NCBI GenBank assembly: GCA_016183985.1
Contig: JACPDN010000015.1
Span: 1-64,000, forward strand
Direction of reading: 5' to 3'
Length of the DNA: 64,000 nucleotides
DNA from: Pseudomonadota bacterium
GTDB taxonomy: Bacteria; Pseudomonadota; Alphaproteobacteria; Dongiales; Dongiaceae
Below are positions 28,716 through 38,884 of the stretch, piece by piece (the stretch's first letter is position 1; each line of letters opens with the position of its first letter). The translations under genes and the position numbers were made by a program. The notes under the pieces were generated by a model, which searched no databases, was not told where the DNA came from, and saw nothing but the letters and a program-made list of their open reading frames with translations.

Positions 28716-29720
28716 TTAGTCGGCCAGGCGCTGACCATTGCTGCCAAACCGGTGCAGCTGATTTACAACCGGAGACAGTGACACATTGGCACCTGGAACC
28801 GCCTCCGCTTCCCCATCCAACCGCAAGGTCAGCGTGCCGGTTTCAGGGACGTCGACATAAACGAAGGTGTCGGAGCCCAGATGCTCGACATGGCTCACCT
28901 CGCCCTGCCAGATACCGCCAGATTGAACCAGGCGCAGATGTTCCGGCCGGATGCCGAGCGTATGTGCGCCATGGGCTGCCGCTGCCGCTCCTTGCACGAA
29001 GTTCATCTTCGGTGACCCGATGAACCCGGCGACGAAGAGATTGGCCGGGCGCCGGTAGAGTTCCAAGGGCGCCCCCACCTGCTCGATGACGCCTTGATTG
29101 AGCACCACAATCCGGTCCGCCAAGGTCATCGCCTCGACCTGGTCATGGGTCACATAAACGATTGTGGCCTTGAGCAGCCGATGCAGCCGCGCAATTTCGA
29201 GCCGTGTATTGACGCGCAAGCCCGCATCGAGATTGGAGAGCGGCTCATCGAAGAGGAAGAGGCTCGGCTCACGCACCACCGCGCGGCCGATGGCGATGCG
29301 CTGGCGCTGGCCACCGGAAAGTTCGGCAGGCCGCCGGTCGAGCAGTTGGTCCAGCGCCAGCATGCGCGATGCCTCGGTCACGCGCGTGTCGATCTCGGCG
29401 CGTGCCACACCTTCCTGCTTCAGCGCCAGTTCCATGTTGCCGCGCGCGGAGAGATGCGGATAGAGCGCATAGGTCTGAAATACCATGGCAATGCCACGCT
29501 TGGCTGGCGGCAATGCATCGACGATGCGGCCGTCGATTTCGACATTGCCGTCCGAATGCTCCTCAAGGCCGGCAATGACGCGGAGCAGAGTCGACTTGCC
29601 GCAACCCGAAGGACCGACGAAGACGACGAATTCGCCATCGGCGATATCGAGATCGACACCCTTGATGGCCTCGAACTTGCCGAAGCTCTTGCGTATGCCT
29701 TTGAGCTTGAGTGAACCCAC
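28716..29720 (-). CDS. ABC transporter ATP-binding protein (UgpC/MsmK, carbohydrate type)
   Basis: [53 protein letters not shown]. Confidence 0.94.
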   Translation of the reverse strand: MGSLKLKGIRKSFGKFEAIKGVDLDIADGEFVVFVGPSGCGKSTLLRVIAGLEEHSDGNVEIDGRIVDALPPAKRGIAMVFQTYALYPHLSARGNMELALKQEGVARAEIDTRVTEASRMLALDQLLDRRPAELSGGQRQRIAIGRAVVREPSLFLFDEPLSNLDAGLRVNTRLEIARLHRLLKATIVYVTHDQVEAMTLADRIVVLNQGVIEQVGAPLELYRRPANLFVAGFIGSPKMNFVQGAAAAAHGAHTLGIRPEHLRLVQSGGIWQGEVSHVEHLGSDTFVYVDVPETGTLTLRLDGEAEAVPGANVSLSPVVNQLHRFGSNGQRLAD

Positions 29721-29738
29721 CTGAAACGCCCCTTCGCT

Positions 29739-30794
29739 CTAAAGTTTCACCGCGACGCCATCGCGCACGCTTTTGTCTGCCGCCAGCACCACCGCCAACG
29801 ACTTCACCGCTTCCGACATGTGTGCCGTGAGATCGAGATCCTCGCGGATCGCCTTCAACACGAAAGCTTGCTCGCGGTCGCAGAGTTCCTGATGGCCGGG
29901 CTCGTCGGCCATGGTTTTGTTCTCGTCCTCCCGCACGTAGCGGCCTTGCGCATCGCGTTCAGACCAGTGGGTGCGGATGGTCGAGGTCTTGGTATGGGTT
30001 TCCATATCGGCTGAGCGCACGCCTTCCTTCATGACGATCGAGACGCAGCCTTTGGGCGTCATCACGTCTTTCACGAAGAAGGCCGTTTCCGAGATCATCG
30101 GCCCCCAGGCTGCCTCATACCAGCCAACCGAGCCGTCTTCGAACAGCACCTGCAGATGGCCGTAATTATACATATCCGGCGCCACCTCGTCGCTGAGGCG
30201 AACACCCATGCCGCGCACCTCGATTGGCTTGGCATCGCAGATCTGGCACATGACATCGAGATAATGCACGCCGCAATCGACGATCGGTGAGGTCGTCTGC
30301 ATCAGGCGCTTGTGTACTGCCCATTCCGCGCCATTGGATTGCTGATTGAGATTCATGCGCATGACGAAAGGACCGCCCAGTTCGCGGGCGCGGCGAATGA
30401 ACTCGATCCAGGATGGGTGGTGTCGCAGGATATAGCCGATTATCAGCTTGCGCTTGAGCCTCGTTGCAGCCGCTACCACACGCTCGGCCTCAGCGACGGT
30501 CGCCGCCAGCGGCTTCTCGAGGAAGACGTGCGCGCCAGCTTCCATCGCTTTGATGGCATATTCGGCATGGCTGTCGGTATGGGTGTTGATCGACACCACA
30601 TCCGGCTTCGTGGCGGCGAGTCCCTCTTCGAAGCTCGCATAACGCGGATAGCTTTGCAGGACCGATGGCAGCATCACTGCGGAGCGATTGGCGAGGCCCA
30701 CAATCTCGAAACCGGGATTGGTGTGATAGGCCTGGGCATGACTCAAGCCCATATTGCCGAGGCCAACCACCAGGACGCGCACAAGCTTTGTCAT
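29739..30794 (-). CDS. Gfo/Idh/MocA family oxidoreductase
   Basis: VLVVGLGNMGLSHAQAY, DVVSINTHTDSHAEYAIKAMEAGAHVFLEKPLAATVAEA. Start trimmed to MTKLVRV. Confidence 0.92.
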   Translation of the reverse strand: MTKLVRVLVVGLGNMGLSHAQAYHTNPGFEIVGLANRSAVMLPSVLQSYPRYASFEEGLAATKPDVVSINTHTDSHAEYAIKAMEAGAHVFLEKPLAATVAEAERVVAAATRLKRKLIIGYILRHHPSWIEFIRRARELGGPFVMRMNLNQQSNGAEWAVHKRLMQTTSPIVDCGVHYLDVMCQICDAKPIEVRGMGVRLSDEVAPDMYNYGHLQVLFEDGSVGWYEAAWGPMISETAFFVKDVMTPKGCVSIVMKEGVRSADMETHTKTSTIRTHWSERDAQGRYVREDENKTMADEPGHQELCDREQAFVLKAIREDLDLTAHMSEAVKSLAVVLAADKSVRDGVAVKL

Positions 30795-31630
30795 TTCACG
30801 GCTCCTGCGGTGAGGCCGCGAATGAGCTGGCGCGAGAAGATGAGGTAGAGCACGAGAGCCGGCGTAAGCGAAAGGGTGAGTGCCGCCAGCACCGCGTTCC
30901 AATTGGTGACGAATTGGCCAATGAAGACCTGCGTCCCCAGTGTGATCGTCTTGGTCGCTTCCGACGGCGCCAGGATGAGCGGGAACCACAGATCGTTCCA
31001 GATCGGGATCATGGAGAAGATCGCGACTGTCGCCATGGCCGGCCGCACCAGCGGCAGTACCAGACGGAAGAAGACGACATATTCCGAGAGCCCATCGACC
31101 CGCCCGGCGTTCTTGAGGTCCGCCGAAACCGTGCGCATGAATTCCGACAGCACGAAACATGCAAGCGGCAATCCTTGCGCCGTATAGACCAGGATCAGCG
31201 CAAAGAGCGAATTGACCAGGCCTGACTTCGCCATCATCTCCAGGATCGCGATAGTGCCGAGGCGGATCGGCACCATGACACCTAGTGCTAGGAACAGGCC
31301 GATGAAGACGTTGCCGCGAAAGCGGTACTCGGTGAGAGCGAACGAGGCCATCGCGCCGAAGAGCAGGATGAAGAACAGCGACCCGATGGTGACGATGAGG
31401 CTATTCTGAAAATAGGCCAGGAAATCACCCTGCTTCAGCACCGTCTCGTAGCCGATGAGGCTGAAGGATGCGGGCCCGGGCGGGCTGAGCGGGTGATTGA
31501 AGATCGCCTTCCGGTCCTTGAAGGAGTTCATGATGATGAGCAGGACCGGCAGGATCGCGATCAGCGTATAGCCGCCGAGCAGGCCGTGAACGACGGCACG
31601 GCGCATGCGGAAGATGGGCACCTGTGACAT
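30791..31630 (-). CDS. Carbohydrate ABC transporter permease (MalG-like)
   Basis: Multi-TM; EAA-like motif KNAGRVDGLSEYVVFFRLVLPLVRPAM. Confidence 0.92.
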   Translation of the reverse strand: MSQVPIFRMRRAVVHGLLGGYTLIAILPVLLIIMNSFKDRKAIFNHPLSPPGPASFSLIGYETVLKQGDFLAYFQNSLIVTIGSLFFILLFGAMASFALTEYRFRGNVFIGLFLALGVMVPIRLGTIAILEMMAKSGLVNSLFALILVYTAQGLPLACFVLSEFMRTVSADLKNAGRVDGLSEYVVFFRLVLPLVRPAMATVAIFSMIPIWNDLWFPLILAPSEATKTITLGTQVFIGQFVTNWNAVLAALTLSLTPALVLYLIFSRQLIRGLTAGAVK

Positions 31631-31643
31631 CGCCGTTCCTCTC

Positions 31644-32573
31644 CTAGAACTCATACCGGCGCATGCGCCGCTGGATGACGAGGAGGTAGAACGCGACGAC
31701 ACTGAGGATGATCAGGAACATCACCGTGGCGATGGTCGCTCCCATATGCTGGTCACCCAATTGAAGCTGATGCCCGAAGAAGGTGCGGTAGAGGAAGGTA
31801 CCTAAGATATCAGTGGCAAAGTTCGGTCCGGCCAACGCCCCCTGGCTCACATAGATGAGGTCGAAGGCGTTGAAATTGGCGACGAAAGTAAGCACCGAAA
31901 TGAGACCGATCGCGGGCAGGATCAGCGGCAGCTTGATCTTCCAGAATTGCGCGACGCCAACGACGCCGTCGCATTCCGCCGCCTCGATGACTTCCTCCGG
32001 GATCGACAGGAGTGCTGCATATATCAGCATCATCGGAATGCCGATATATTGCCAGACCGAAACCAGCGAGACCGCGATAAGAGCCGTGTCTTCCTGCCCC
32101 AACCAGGGGCCGAACAGCGATTTGAGGCCGATTGCCGCCATGATGCTCGGAGTGACGCCCCAAAGCGGGCTCAGGATCAGTTTCCAGATGAACCCGATCA
32201 CCACGAAGGACAACATGGTCGGCATGAAGAGTGTCGTGCGATAAGCGGCGCGGCCTCGCAGGCGCGGCACGCTTAGCAACGCGGCAAGCGCGATACCAAC
32301 CGGGTTCTGCACGGCCATGTGGATAGAGAAGAACTCGATGTTGTTGAGAAGAGCGTTCCAGAAGGCCTGTGCCCAACGCGGATCGCCGAAAAGCGTGATG
32401 AAGTTGCCGAGGCCAACGAAACTCCTCACCTGATCCTGCTCGGTAAAGAGGGACAGGCGCAAGGTTTCCACCAGCGGAATCACCATCAGCGTGGTGTAGA
32501 CAGCCAGGGCCGGCGCCAGGAAAACGGCAATATGCCAGCGCCGCGGGCGGCGGATGTGAACGGGTTCGCTCAT
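31644..32573 (-). CDS. Carbohydrate ABC transporter permease (MalF-like)
   Basis: Multi-TM; EEVIEAAECDGVVGVAQFWKIKLPLILPAI. Confidence 0.92.
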   Translation of the reverse strand: MSEPVHIRRPRRWHIAVFLAPALAVYTTLMVIPLVETLRLSLFTEQDQVRSFVGLGNFITLFGDPRWAQAFWNALLNNIEFFSIHMAVQNPVGIALAALLSVPRLRGRAAYRTTLFMPTMLSFVVIGFIWKLILSPLWGVTPSIMAAIGLKSLFGPWLGQEDTALIAVSLVSVWQYIGIPMMLIYAALLSIPEEVIEAAECDGVVGVAQFWKIKLPLILPAIGLISVLTFVANFNAFDLIYVSQGALAGPNFATDILGTFLYRTFFGHQLQLGDQHMGATIATVMFLIILSVVAFYLLVIQRRMRRYEF

Positions 32574-32609
32574 GCGCTCAAAGCTACGGGGTCTAGGGAT
32601 ATGAAGAAA

Positions 32610-32636
32610 GACGGGCTTCCGACATGGAAGCCCGTC
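32610..32636 (-). promoter_or_regulatory. Strong intercistronic hairpin between binding protein and permease genes
   Basis: GACGGGCTTCC-GACAT-GGAAGCCCGTC: perfect 11-bp stem, followed on the minus strand by TTTCTTC. Confidence 0.75.
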
Positions 32637-32651
32637 CCACTCTTCAAGCCG

Positions 32652-33923
32652 TCAGGGGGCCGGCTTGTACCAGCTGTCGAGGCCGTCCTGCAGCCGCTTG
32701 GCGGCGACTTCCGGCGTCTCGCTGCCATTGATCACATTGGCCGACGCACCCCACGTCTCGTTCTCGAGGTTCGGCGTGCCGCGCGACAGGATCTGATAGG
32801 TCGAGCGGATCGTGGTCTTGCAGGCGCCGCGCCAGTTGACGAATTCCTGGGCGAGCGGATCCTGCAGCTTCACCTCATGGCTAGACAGGCTGAAGAAGCC
32901 CGGCAGCGAGTTGGCGTAGATATCGGCGAAATCGGCCGACGTCAGCCAGGCCAGGAACTTCTTGGTTTCTTCCGGATGCGCCGATTTGGCGTTGGCGCCC
33001 ATCGCAATATCGGCGTGATCGGAGATGTAGCAGGTATCCCCGTCCTTCTTCACCGGCGGATAGAAGGCGCCCATCTTGAATTCGGCCTGAGTGTTGAAGA
33101 CCGAGATGTCCCAGGAACCGGCCGGATAGATCGCGGCACGGCCGAGGGCGAACATATTCTGGCTGTCCGGATAGGTCTGCGCCTTGAAGCCGTCGCCGAG
33201 ATAGTCGGCCCAGCGGGCGAGGGTCTGGTAGGGGGCAACCCAATCGGCATCCGTGAGCTTTTCCTTGCCGGCGATCAGCGCTTTGCGGCCGTCTTCGCCA
33301 TGCCAGTAGTTTGGGCCGATGTTCTGATAGCCCATGGTGGCCGCTTCCCACTGGTCCGCGGTGCCCATCGCCATCGGCACATAGGTGCCTTCCTTCTTGA
33401 TCTTGTCGAGGGCCGCGAAGAATTCCTCCTCGGTCTTCGGCACCTCGACGCCGACTTTCGCGAAGGCGTCCTTGTTATAGATAAAGCCGTGGATCACCGA
33501 GGCCATCGGCACGCAGAAGGTGGTGGCGCCATCATCCGTGCTCCAGGCCGATTTCGCCACCGCGTTGAAGGTGTCCATGCCGGCTATGTCATTGACGCTG
33601 GTGAGATGTCCCTTCTTGAAGAGTTCCAGCGAGGCGTCGAACGGGCGGCAGGTGATGAGGTCGCCAGCCGTGCCGGCATCGAGCTTGGTGTTGAGGGCCG
33701 CGTTGTATTCGGTGGGTGCCGTCGGCGAGAAGACGACCTTGATCCCCGGATTGGCCTTCTCGAAGGCCGGGATGATCTTCTCCTGCCAGATCGGCAGATC
33801 GTCATTGCGCCAGCTTTCGATGGTCAACGTGACATCCTCGGCAAAGGCCGCGGACGAGAGCAAGACGCCCACCGCCAGGGCTGTCGACCCCAAAACCGTG
33901 CTGCGGAAATTGATACGTGGCAT
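32652..33923 (-). CDS. Extracellular sugar-binding protein of the ABC transporter
   Basis: Signal peptide MPRINFRSTVLGSTALAVGVLLSSAAFAEDVTLTIESWRND; KKFLAWLTSADFADIYAN. Confidence 0.93.
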   Translation of the reverse strand: MPRINFRSTVLGSTALAVGVLLSSAAFAEDVTLTIESWRNDDLPIWQEKIIPAFEKANPGIKVVFSPTAPTEYNAALNTKLDAGTAGDLITCRPFDASLELFKKGHLTSVNDIAGMDTFNAVAKSAWSTDDGATTFCVPMASVIHGFIYNKDAFAKVGVEVPKTEEEFFAALDKIKKEGTYVPMAMGTADQWEAATMGYQNIGPNYWHGEDGRKALIAGKEKLTDADWVAPYQTLARWADYLGDGFKAQTYPDSQNMFALGRAAIYPAGSWDISVFNTQAEFKMGAFYPPVKKDGDTCYISDHADIAMGANAKSAHPEETKKFLAWLTSADFADIYANSLPGFFSLSSHEVKLQDPLAQEFVNWRGACKTTIRSTYQILSRGTPNLENETWGASANVINGSETPEVAAKRLQDGLDSWYKPAP

Positions 33924-33948
33924 GATGTTGTACCTCCCTTTTCTAATT

Positions 33949-34881
33949 CTATTTGGTGCCTGCAGCGCTCGCCGGTTTCCGCGGCGATGCACCCAGCCAG
34001 GCCAGCGCCGGGCGCAAATGTCCTTTTGATTCGGTGATGATTCGCTTGGCTTCGGCAAGATCAGATGCGCCTGCCGCGAGCAGAATCGCCAGCTTCGGCT
34101 CGTAATCCGCCAGCTTCAACTTCTCCGCCGCAACATCCACATCGACGCCAGCGATGCGCGAGACGATAACGGCGGCCCGCTCGCGCAGCTTTGCATTCTC
34201 GGCGCGCACGTTGACCATCATGCCGTCATGCACATGGCCCAATTTCATTGCGGTGAGGGTTGAGAGCAGATTGAGCGCCGCCTTCTGCGCCGTGCCGGCG
34301 CCCATGCGCGTGGAGCCCGCCAGAACCTCCCCACCGCTCGGCAACACGATCGCGACAGCGGCACCTTCAAAGATCGGTGCCTGCGCATTGCACGCGATGC
34401 CGATTGTGGCCGCACCCCGCGCCTGCGCTTCTTTGAGTGCTGCACAGGTGTAGATGGTGGAGCCGCTGGCCGAGATACCGATCACCACATCCTTGGCGCC
34501 AACATCGACAGACGCGATATCGCGCCGGCCAAGTTCAGGATCATCCTCAGCGGCGCCATTGAGATGTTCGAAGGAGGCGGGCCCACCGGCAATAAGCGCC
34601 AAGGCCTGCGTCGCAGGAATGCCGAAGGTCGCCGGCAGTTCCAGCGCGTCCAATTTGGCAATGAGGCCCGAACTGCCAGCACCGATGTAAACCAGGCGTC
34701 CGCCTTCGGCCATGCGGCTGGCGAGCAGATCGGCGGCAGCACCCAGCGCCGGTAGCGCGCCTTCGACCGCGGCAACACCGCGCCCCTGCCCTGCCAGCAA
34801 TTCAGCCAGCGCGCGCTGATCGGGCCAGGTATCGATCCCCGACGCCGCCGCACTTACTGCCTCTGTCTGCCGTCCCAGCAT
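33949..34881 (-). CDS. murQ: N-acetylmuramic acid 6-phosphate etherase
   Basis: GAGSSGLIAKLDALELPATFG, VIGISASGSTIYTCAALKEAQARGAATIGIACN, GEVLAGSTRMGAGTAQKAALNLLSTL. Confidence 0.92.
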   Translation of the reverse strand: MLGRQTEAVSAAASGIDTWPDQRALAELLAGQGRGVAAVEGALPALGAAADLLASRMAEGGRLVYIGAGSSGLIAKLDALELPATFGIPATQALALIAGGPASFEHLNGAAEDDPELGRRDIASVDVGAKDVVIGISASGSTIYTCAALKEAQARGAATIGIACNAQAPIFEGAAVAIVLPSGGEVLAGSTRMGAGTAQKAALNLLSTLTAMKLGHVHDGMMVNVRAENAKLRERAAVIVSRIAGVDVDVAAEKLKLADYEPKLAILLAAGASDLAEAKRIITESKGHLRPALAWLGASPRKPASAAGTK

Positions 34882-34907
34882 TTGGCCGCCTTCTCGTTGC
34901 CAGGATG

Positions 34908-34926
34908 ACAATACCGAAACAATACC
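34908..34926. promoter_or_regulatory. Direct repeat ACAATACC-GAA-ACAATACC upstream of murQ; operator candidate
   Basis: Two identical 8-mers with 11-bp period, 27-45 bp upstream of the murQ start; a related TTGGTATC lies at 35041 upstream of the divergent kinase gene. Confidence 0.4.
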
Positions 34927-35077
34927 ATCACTGTCGAGACACAAAATCGCAGGCTGCTGCAATTCTAAAAAATCACATATTTATTAACATGATGACCGCT
35001 AAACAAGAATCTCTGGCGTTGTCCGAAGAAGCTTCTTATATTGGTATCTAAGTGGCATTATCACGGACCTGATCATC

Positions 35078-35947
35078 ATGGCGGCGGACTTTTTCTTAGG
35101 GGTCGATGGCGGTGGCACGCATTGCCGGGTAAGGCTGCGCGACGCCCAAGGTGCCCTGGCGGCTGAGACAAAAGGCGGCTCCGCCAACATTTTCACCGAT
35201 CCTGTCGAAGCCATCGCCAATGTCGCGAATGCCTGCGACGCGGCCTTCGCCGCCGCGGGATTAGGGCTGGATGCGATGGCACGCACCGCTGCCTGCTTTG
35301 GCCTCGCAGGTGCCAACATGGCCGGCGCCATCGCGCGGGTCGAAGCGCATCCCTGGCCCTATCAATCCCTGCGCATCGAGCATGACGGCATCATCGCCTG
35401 TGTCGGCGCCCATGGCGGCGAAGACGGCGCCATCGCCGCCATCGGCACGGGCGCTGTCTATGTCATCTCGCTCGGCGGCAAGCTGCAGACCTTCGGCGGC
35501 TGGGGTTTCATGCTGTCGGACCAGGGAAGTGGTGCCGATCTCGGTCGCGAATCGCTCCGGCGCACGCTCTATGCCCAGGACGGTATCATCGATCGCACGC
35601 CCTTCACCGATGCGGTCTGGGCGCAGTTTGGCCACTCAATGGACAAGCTGCACCGCTTTGCCGAAGCCGCAAAGCCGCGCGATTACGGCGCGCTCACACC
35701 GTTGCTGCTGGAGCACGCCGAGCGCAACGACCCGGTGGCGCGCTTCATTGTCGAGCGCGGGCAGACTGGCGTTACGCTGGTACTCGATCACCTGGTGAAG
35801 CTGGGTGCCAAGCGCATCTGCATCATGGGTGGCCTGGGCCAAGCCTATCAGAAATACTTCCCCTATCGCTTCCGTCCCTATTTCGTCAGTCCCCGCCACG
35901 ATGCGCTGGACGGCGCCCTTATTCTCGCCGGCGGTCGCGTCTCATGA
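35078..35947 (+). CDS. BadF/BadG-type N-acetylglucosamine kinase
   Basis: FLGVDGGGTHCRVRLRDAQG, IAAIGTGAVYVISLGGKLQTFGGWGFMLSDQGSGADLGRESLR. Confidence 0.9.
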   Translation: MAADFFLGVDGGGTHCRVRLRDAQGALAAETKGGSANIFTDPVEAIANVANACDAAFAAAGLGLDAMARTAACFGLAGANMAGAIARVEAHPWPYQSLRIEHDGIIACVGAHGGEDGAIAAIGTGAVYVISLGGKLQTFGGWGFMLSDQGSGADLGRESLRRTLYAQDGIIDRTPFTDAVWAQFGHSMDKLHRFAEAAKPRDYGALTPLLLEHAERNDPVARFIVERGQTGVTLVLDHLVKLGAKRICIMGGLGQAYQKYFPYRFRPYFVSPRHDALDGALILAGGRVS

Positions 35948-36711
35948 GCGAGCCGGCCGCGATCTTCACGGTGGATGCATTGACTGGCGGCGGCACCGGC
36001 CCGCTTTACCTGCGCCTCAAAGCCTTGATCCGCGGCGCTATCGAGAAAGGCGTACTCGCGGCACAGGATGCCCTGCCGTCGGAGCGCGAGATCGCGAACC
36101 TCCTGGATATTTCCCGCGTCACCGTCAGGAAGGCCCTCACCGAACTGGTCGAGGAAGGCATCCTCACCCAGAAGCGCGGCTCCGGAACCTATGTGACGGG
36201 CCAAGCGCCGCGTGTCGAACAGCGCCTTTCGCGCCTCACCTCCTTCACCGAGGACATGCTGGCACGCGGTCTCACCCCCAGCGTCAAATGGCTGCAAAAG
36301 ACCGTCGCACCGCCCACGCCCGACGAAGCCATGGTGCTGGCGCTCTCACCCAACGAACGGGTCATTCGGCTGCGCCGGCTGCGCATGGCGGATGGAAGGC
36401 CGATGGCGTTGGAACTGGCTGTGGTACCGGCACGCCTGCTCGCCTCGCCCGAGGCTGTCGGCAATTCGCTTTACGCGGCCTTGCAAGCCGCCGGCATAAG
36501 ACCCGTGCGGGCAATGCAGCGGCTGTCGGCGGAGAGTCTCAATGCCGAGGATGCCGCGACCTTGTCGGTTCCGCCCGGATCACCGGCCCTCTACATCGAA
36601 CGTATTTCCTATCTCGCCGATGGCCGTGCCGTCGAGTTCACCAAGAGCCATTACCGCGGCGACGCCTACGACTTCGTCGTCGAATTGACGACCAGTGGAG
36701 AGAACGAATGA
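35944..36711 (+). CDS. GntR-family (UTRA) transcriptional regulator
   Basis: AQDALPSEREIANLLDISRVTVRKALTELVEEGILTQKRGSGTYV plus UTRA-like C-terminus. Confidence 0.93.
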   Translation: MSEPAAIFTVDALTGGGTGPLYLRLKALIRGAIEKGVLAAQDALPSEREIANLLDISRVTVRKALTELVEEGILTQKRGSGTYVTGQAPRVEQRLSRLTSFTEDMLARGLTPSVKWLQKTVAPPTPDEAMVLALSPNERVIRLRRLRMADGRPMALELAVVPARLLASPEAVGNSLYAALQAAGIRPVRAMQRLSAESLNAEDAATLSVPPGSPALYIERISYLADGRAVEFTKSHYRGDAYDFVVELTTSGENE

Positions 36712-37745
36712 GTACCCCGGAGACCACAGCCAGCAAGACTGCGACGAGCTGGATGCGCCAGGAGACGATGGAAAGTCCGGACGCCGTTGCCCGCCTGTGG
36801 TCGCAATCGGGGGCTGACATTGCGCGCGCCGGTGCCTTTTTGCGTGAACTCAATCCGCCTTTCGTAGCGCTTTGCGCCCGTGGCTCGTCGGATCATGCCG
36901 CGATCTTCTTCAAATACGCTTGTGAATCTCTATTGGGCCTTCCCGTCGTTTCGGTCGGCCCGTCGATTGCCTCGATCTATCAGACACCTTTGCGCTGCAA
37001 GGGTGCGGCGATGCTGCTCATTTCGCAATCGGGTCGCAGCCCCGATCTCCTGGCGCTTGCCAAAAGTGCGCAAGCCGGCGGCGGTAAGGTAATCTCGATC
37101 GTCAACGACGCGGAGTCGCCGGCGGCCGAACTTGCCGACTTCACCATTCCGCTGGTGGCCGGCCCGGAGAAGAGCGTTGCCGCCACGAAATCCTGCCTCT
37201 CCTCCATGGCGGCCGGGCTTGGCCTCCTTGCCGAATTTGCTAACCATGACGGCTTGCGCCAGGCGCTCAAGGCATTGCCTGCCGATCTTGCTAAGGCGCT
37301 CGCCATGGATTGGTCGGCGCTGCCTGAGGCATTCCATCCCACGCGTTCAGCCCTCGTCATCGGCCGCGGAATCGGTCTACCCGTCGCCATGGAAGCGGCC
37401 TTGAAGCTCAAGGAAACGGCAGCACTTCATGCCGAGCCCTATAGTGCTGCCGAGGTGCTGCACGGTCCCATCGAGATCGTGCAGAACGGTTTCCCCGTGC
37501 TCATGTTTCGTCAAGATGATGCTTCTGCACCCTCGCTCGATCACTGCGCCAAGACTCTAACGGCCGCCGGTGCAAAGGTATTGGTAACCGGCCGGGATCT
37601 GCCGGTGGCGTCCGCCGCGCATCCAACGACGGCCCTGATCGCCGCGATGGCAAGCGGTTATCTCGCCATCGAGAAGCTGAGCCTGGGTCGCGGCCTCGAC
37701 CCCGATCGACCCCGCCTCCTCAAGAAAGTGACGGAAACCGTGTGA
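36708..37745 (+). CDS. SIS-domain protein (glucosamine-6-phosphate deaminase/isomerase type)
   Basis: ALCARGSSDHAAIFFKYACE, LISQSGRSPDLLALAKSA, ALKLKETAALHAEPYSAAEVLHGPIE. Confidence 0.92.
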   Translation: MSTPETTASKTATSWMRQETMESPDAVARLWSQSGADIARAGAFLRELNPPFVALCARGSSDHAAIFFKYACESLLGLPVVSVGPSIASIYQTPLRCKGAAMLLISQSGRSPDLLALAKSAQAGGGKVISIVNDAESPAAELADFTIPLVAGPEKSVAATKSCLSSMAAGLGLLAEFANHDGLRQALKALPADLAKALAMDWSALPEAFHPTRSALVIGRGIGLPVAMEAALKLKETAALHAEPYSAAEVLHGPIEIVQNGFPVLMFRQDDASAPSLDHCAKTLTAAGAKVLVTGRDLPVASAAHPTTALIAAMASGYLAIEKLSLGRGLDPDRPRLLKKVTETV

Positions 37746-38884
37746 TGGCCACCCAAGCATTCCTCGGTGTCGATATCTTTGACGGCACGGTCGTCCGGCA
37801 GGATCACGCCGTCATCGTCCGCGATGGCAAGATCGCGGACCTTGTGCCGCAAGCGCAGCTCGGCAGTGACATGGCGATCGAACGCCTTGAGGGAAAGCTA
37901 CTGGCACCTGGCTTTGTCGATGTTCAGGTGAATGGCGGCGGTGGCGTATTGCTCAACGATGCACCGACCGTCGAGGGTGTGGCAAAGATCTGCAACGCCC
38001 ACGCCCTTTTCGGCACCACTGCGCTGCTTCCCACTCTCATTACCGACACGCCCGCTTTGACGGCCGAGGCGGTCGGCGCCGTGAAGCTGGCCATGGCTGC
38101 GCACCAACCCGGCTGTGTCGGCCTGCACCTTGAAGGCCCGTTCCTGTCACCGGAACGGCGCGGTGCGCATGACGCGCAGCTCATTCGCCAGATGAACGAT
38201 GCCGACGTCGATATACTGCTCGGCCTCGGCATCGAGACGCTGCTCGTGACCCTGTCGCCCGAACGCGTGCCGGTACGAATCATCCACCGTCTCGCCGATG
38301 CCGGCATCATCGTCAGCCTTGGTCATTCCAATGCCGGCTATGACCAGGTAATGGCGGCGGCCGATGCCGGTGCGCGCGGCGTTACCCATCTTTACAATGC
38401 CATGTCGCCCCTCACGCATCGCTCTCCCGGCGTCGTCGGCGCGGCGCTCGATTCCGGTGCTCTCTGGTGCGGGCTCATTGCCGATGGCCATCACGTGCAC
38501 AAGGCCGCCATCGATATCGCTCTTCGCGCCAAGCGCGGACCGGGCCGCATCTTCCTGGTGACCGACGCCATGTCGACGGTGGGTTCCGATATCCAGACCT
38601 TTGAGCTTAACGGCCGTCGCATCACTCGCCGCGATGGCGTGCTGGTCCTCGATGACGGTACGCTTGCGGGATCCGATCTCGATATGATGTCCGCCGTGCG
38701 CTTCATGGTTCGATCGGTGGGGCTCGACTTGACCCGAGCCTTGCGCATGGCCTCGACGGATCCGGCAGATTTCCTGGGTCGCCAAGATATCGGGCGGATC
38801 GCCGCCGGTGCGCGCGCCGATTTCGTGCTTATCGACCGTGATCTGCAAGTGCGTGCCGTTTGGTGCGGCGGCGTTCGGCGATGA
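37742..38884 (+). CDS. nagA: N-acetylglucosamine-6-phosphate deacetylase
   Basis: LAPGFVDVQVNGGGGV, GLHLEGPFLSPERRGAHD, SLGHSNAGYDQ, GVTHLYNAMSPLTHRSPG. Confidence 0.95.
   Translation: MMATQAFLGVDIFDGTVVRQDHAVIVRDGKIADLVPQAQLGSDMAIERLEGKLLAPGFVDVQVNGGGGVLLNDAPTVEGVAKICNAHALFGTTALLPTLITDTPALTAEAVGAVKLAMAAHQPGCVGLHLEGPFLSPERRGAHDAQLIRQMNDADVDILLGLGIETLLVTLSPERVPVRIIHRLADAGIIVSLGHSNAGYDQVMAAADAGARGVTHLYNAMSPLTHRSPGVVGAALDSGALWCGLIADGHHVHKAAIDIALRAKRGPGRIFLVTDAMSTVGSDIQTFELNGRRITRRDGVLVLDDGTLAGSDLDMMSAVRFMVRSVGLDLTRALRMASTDPADFLGRQDIGRIAAGARADFVLIDRDLQVRAVWCGGVRR

Noticed and set aside
30795-31160. N-terminal extension of the oxidoreductase ORF
   Set aside because: Low-complexity shadow of the permease gene; the Rossmann start is MTKLVRVLVVGLG at 30794.
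35805-36707. Long in-frame N-terminal extension of the SIS-domain ORF (646 aa)
   Set aside because: Overlaps the kinase 3' end and the whole GntR gene in another frame; the SIS gene starts at 36708 with an ATGA overlap.
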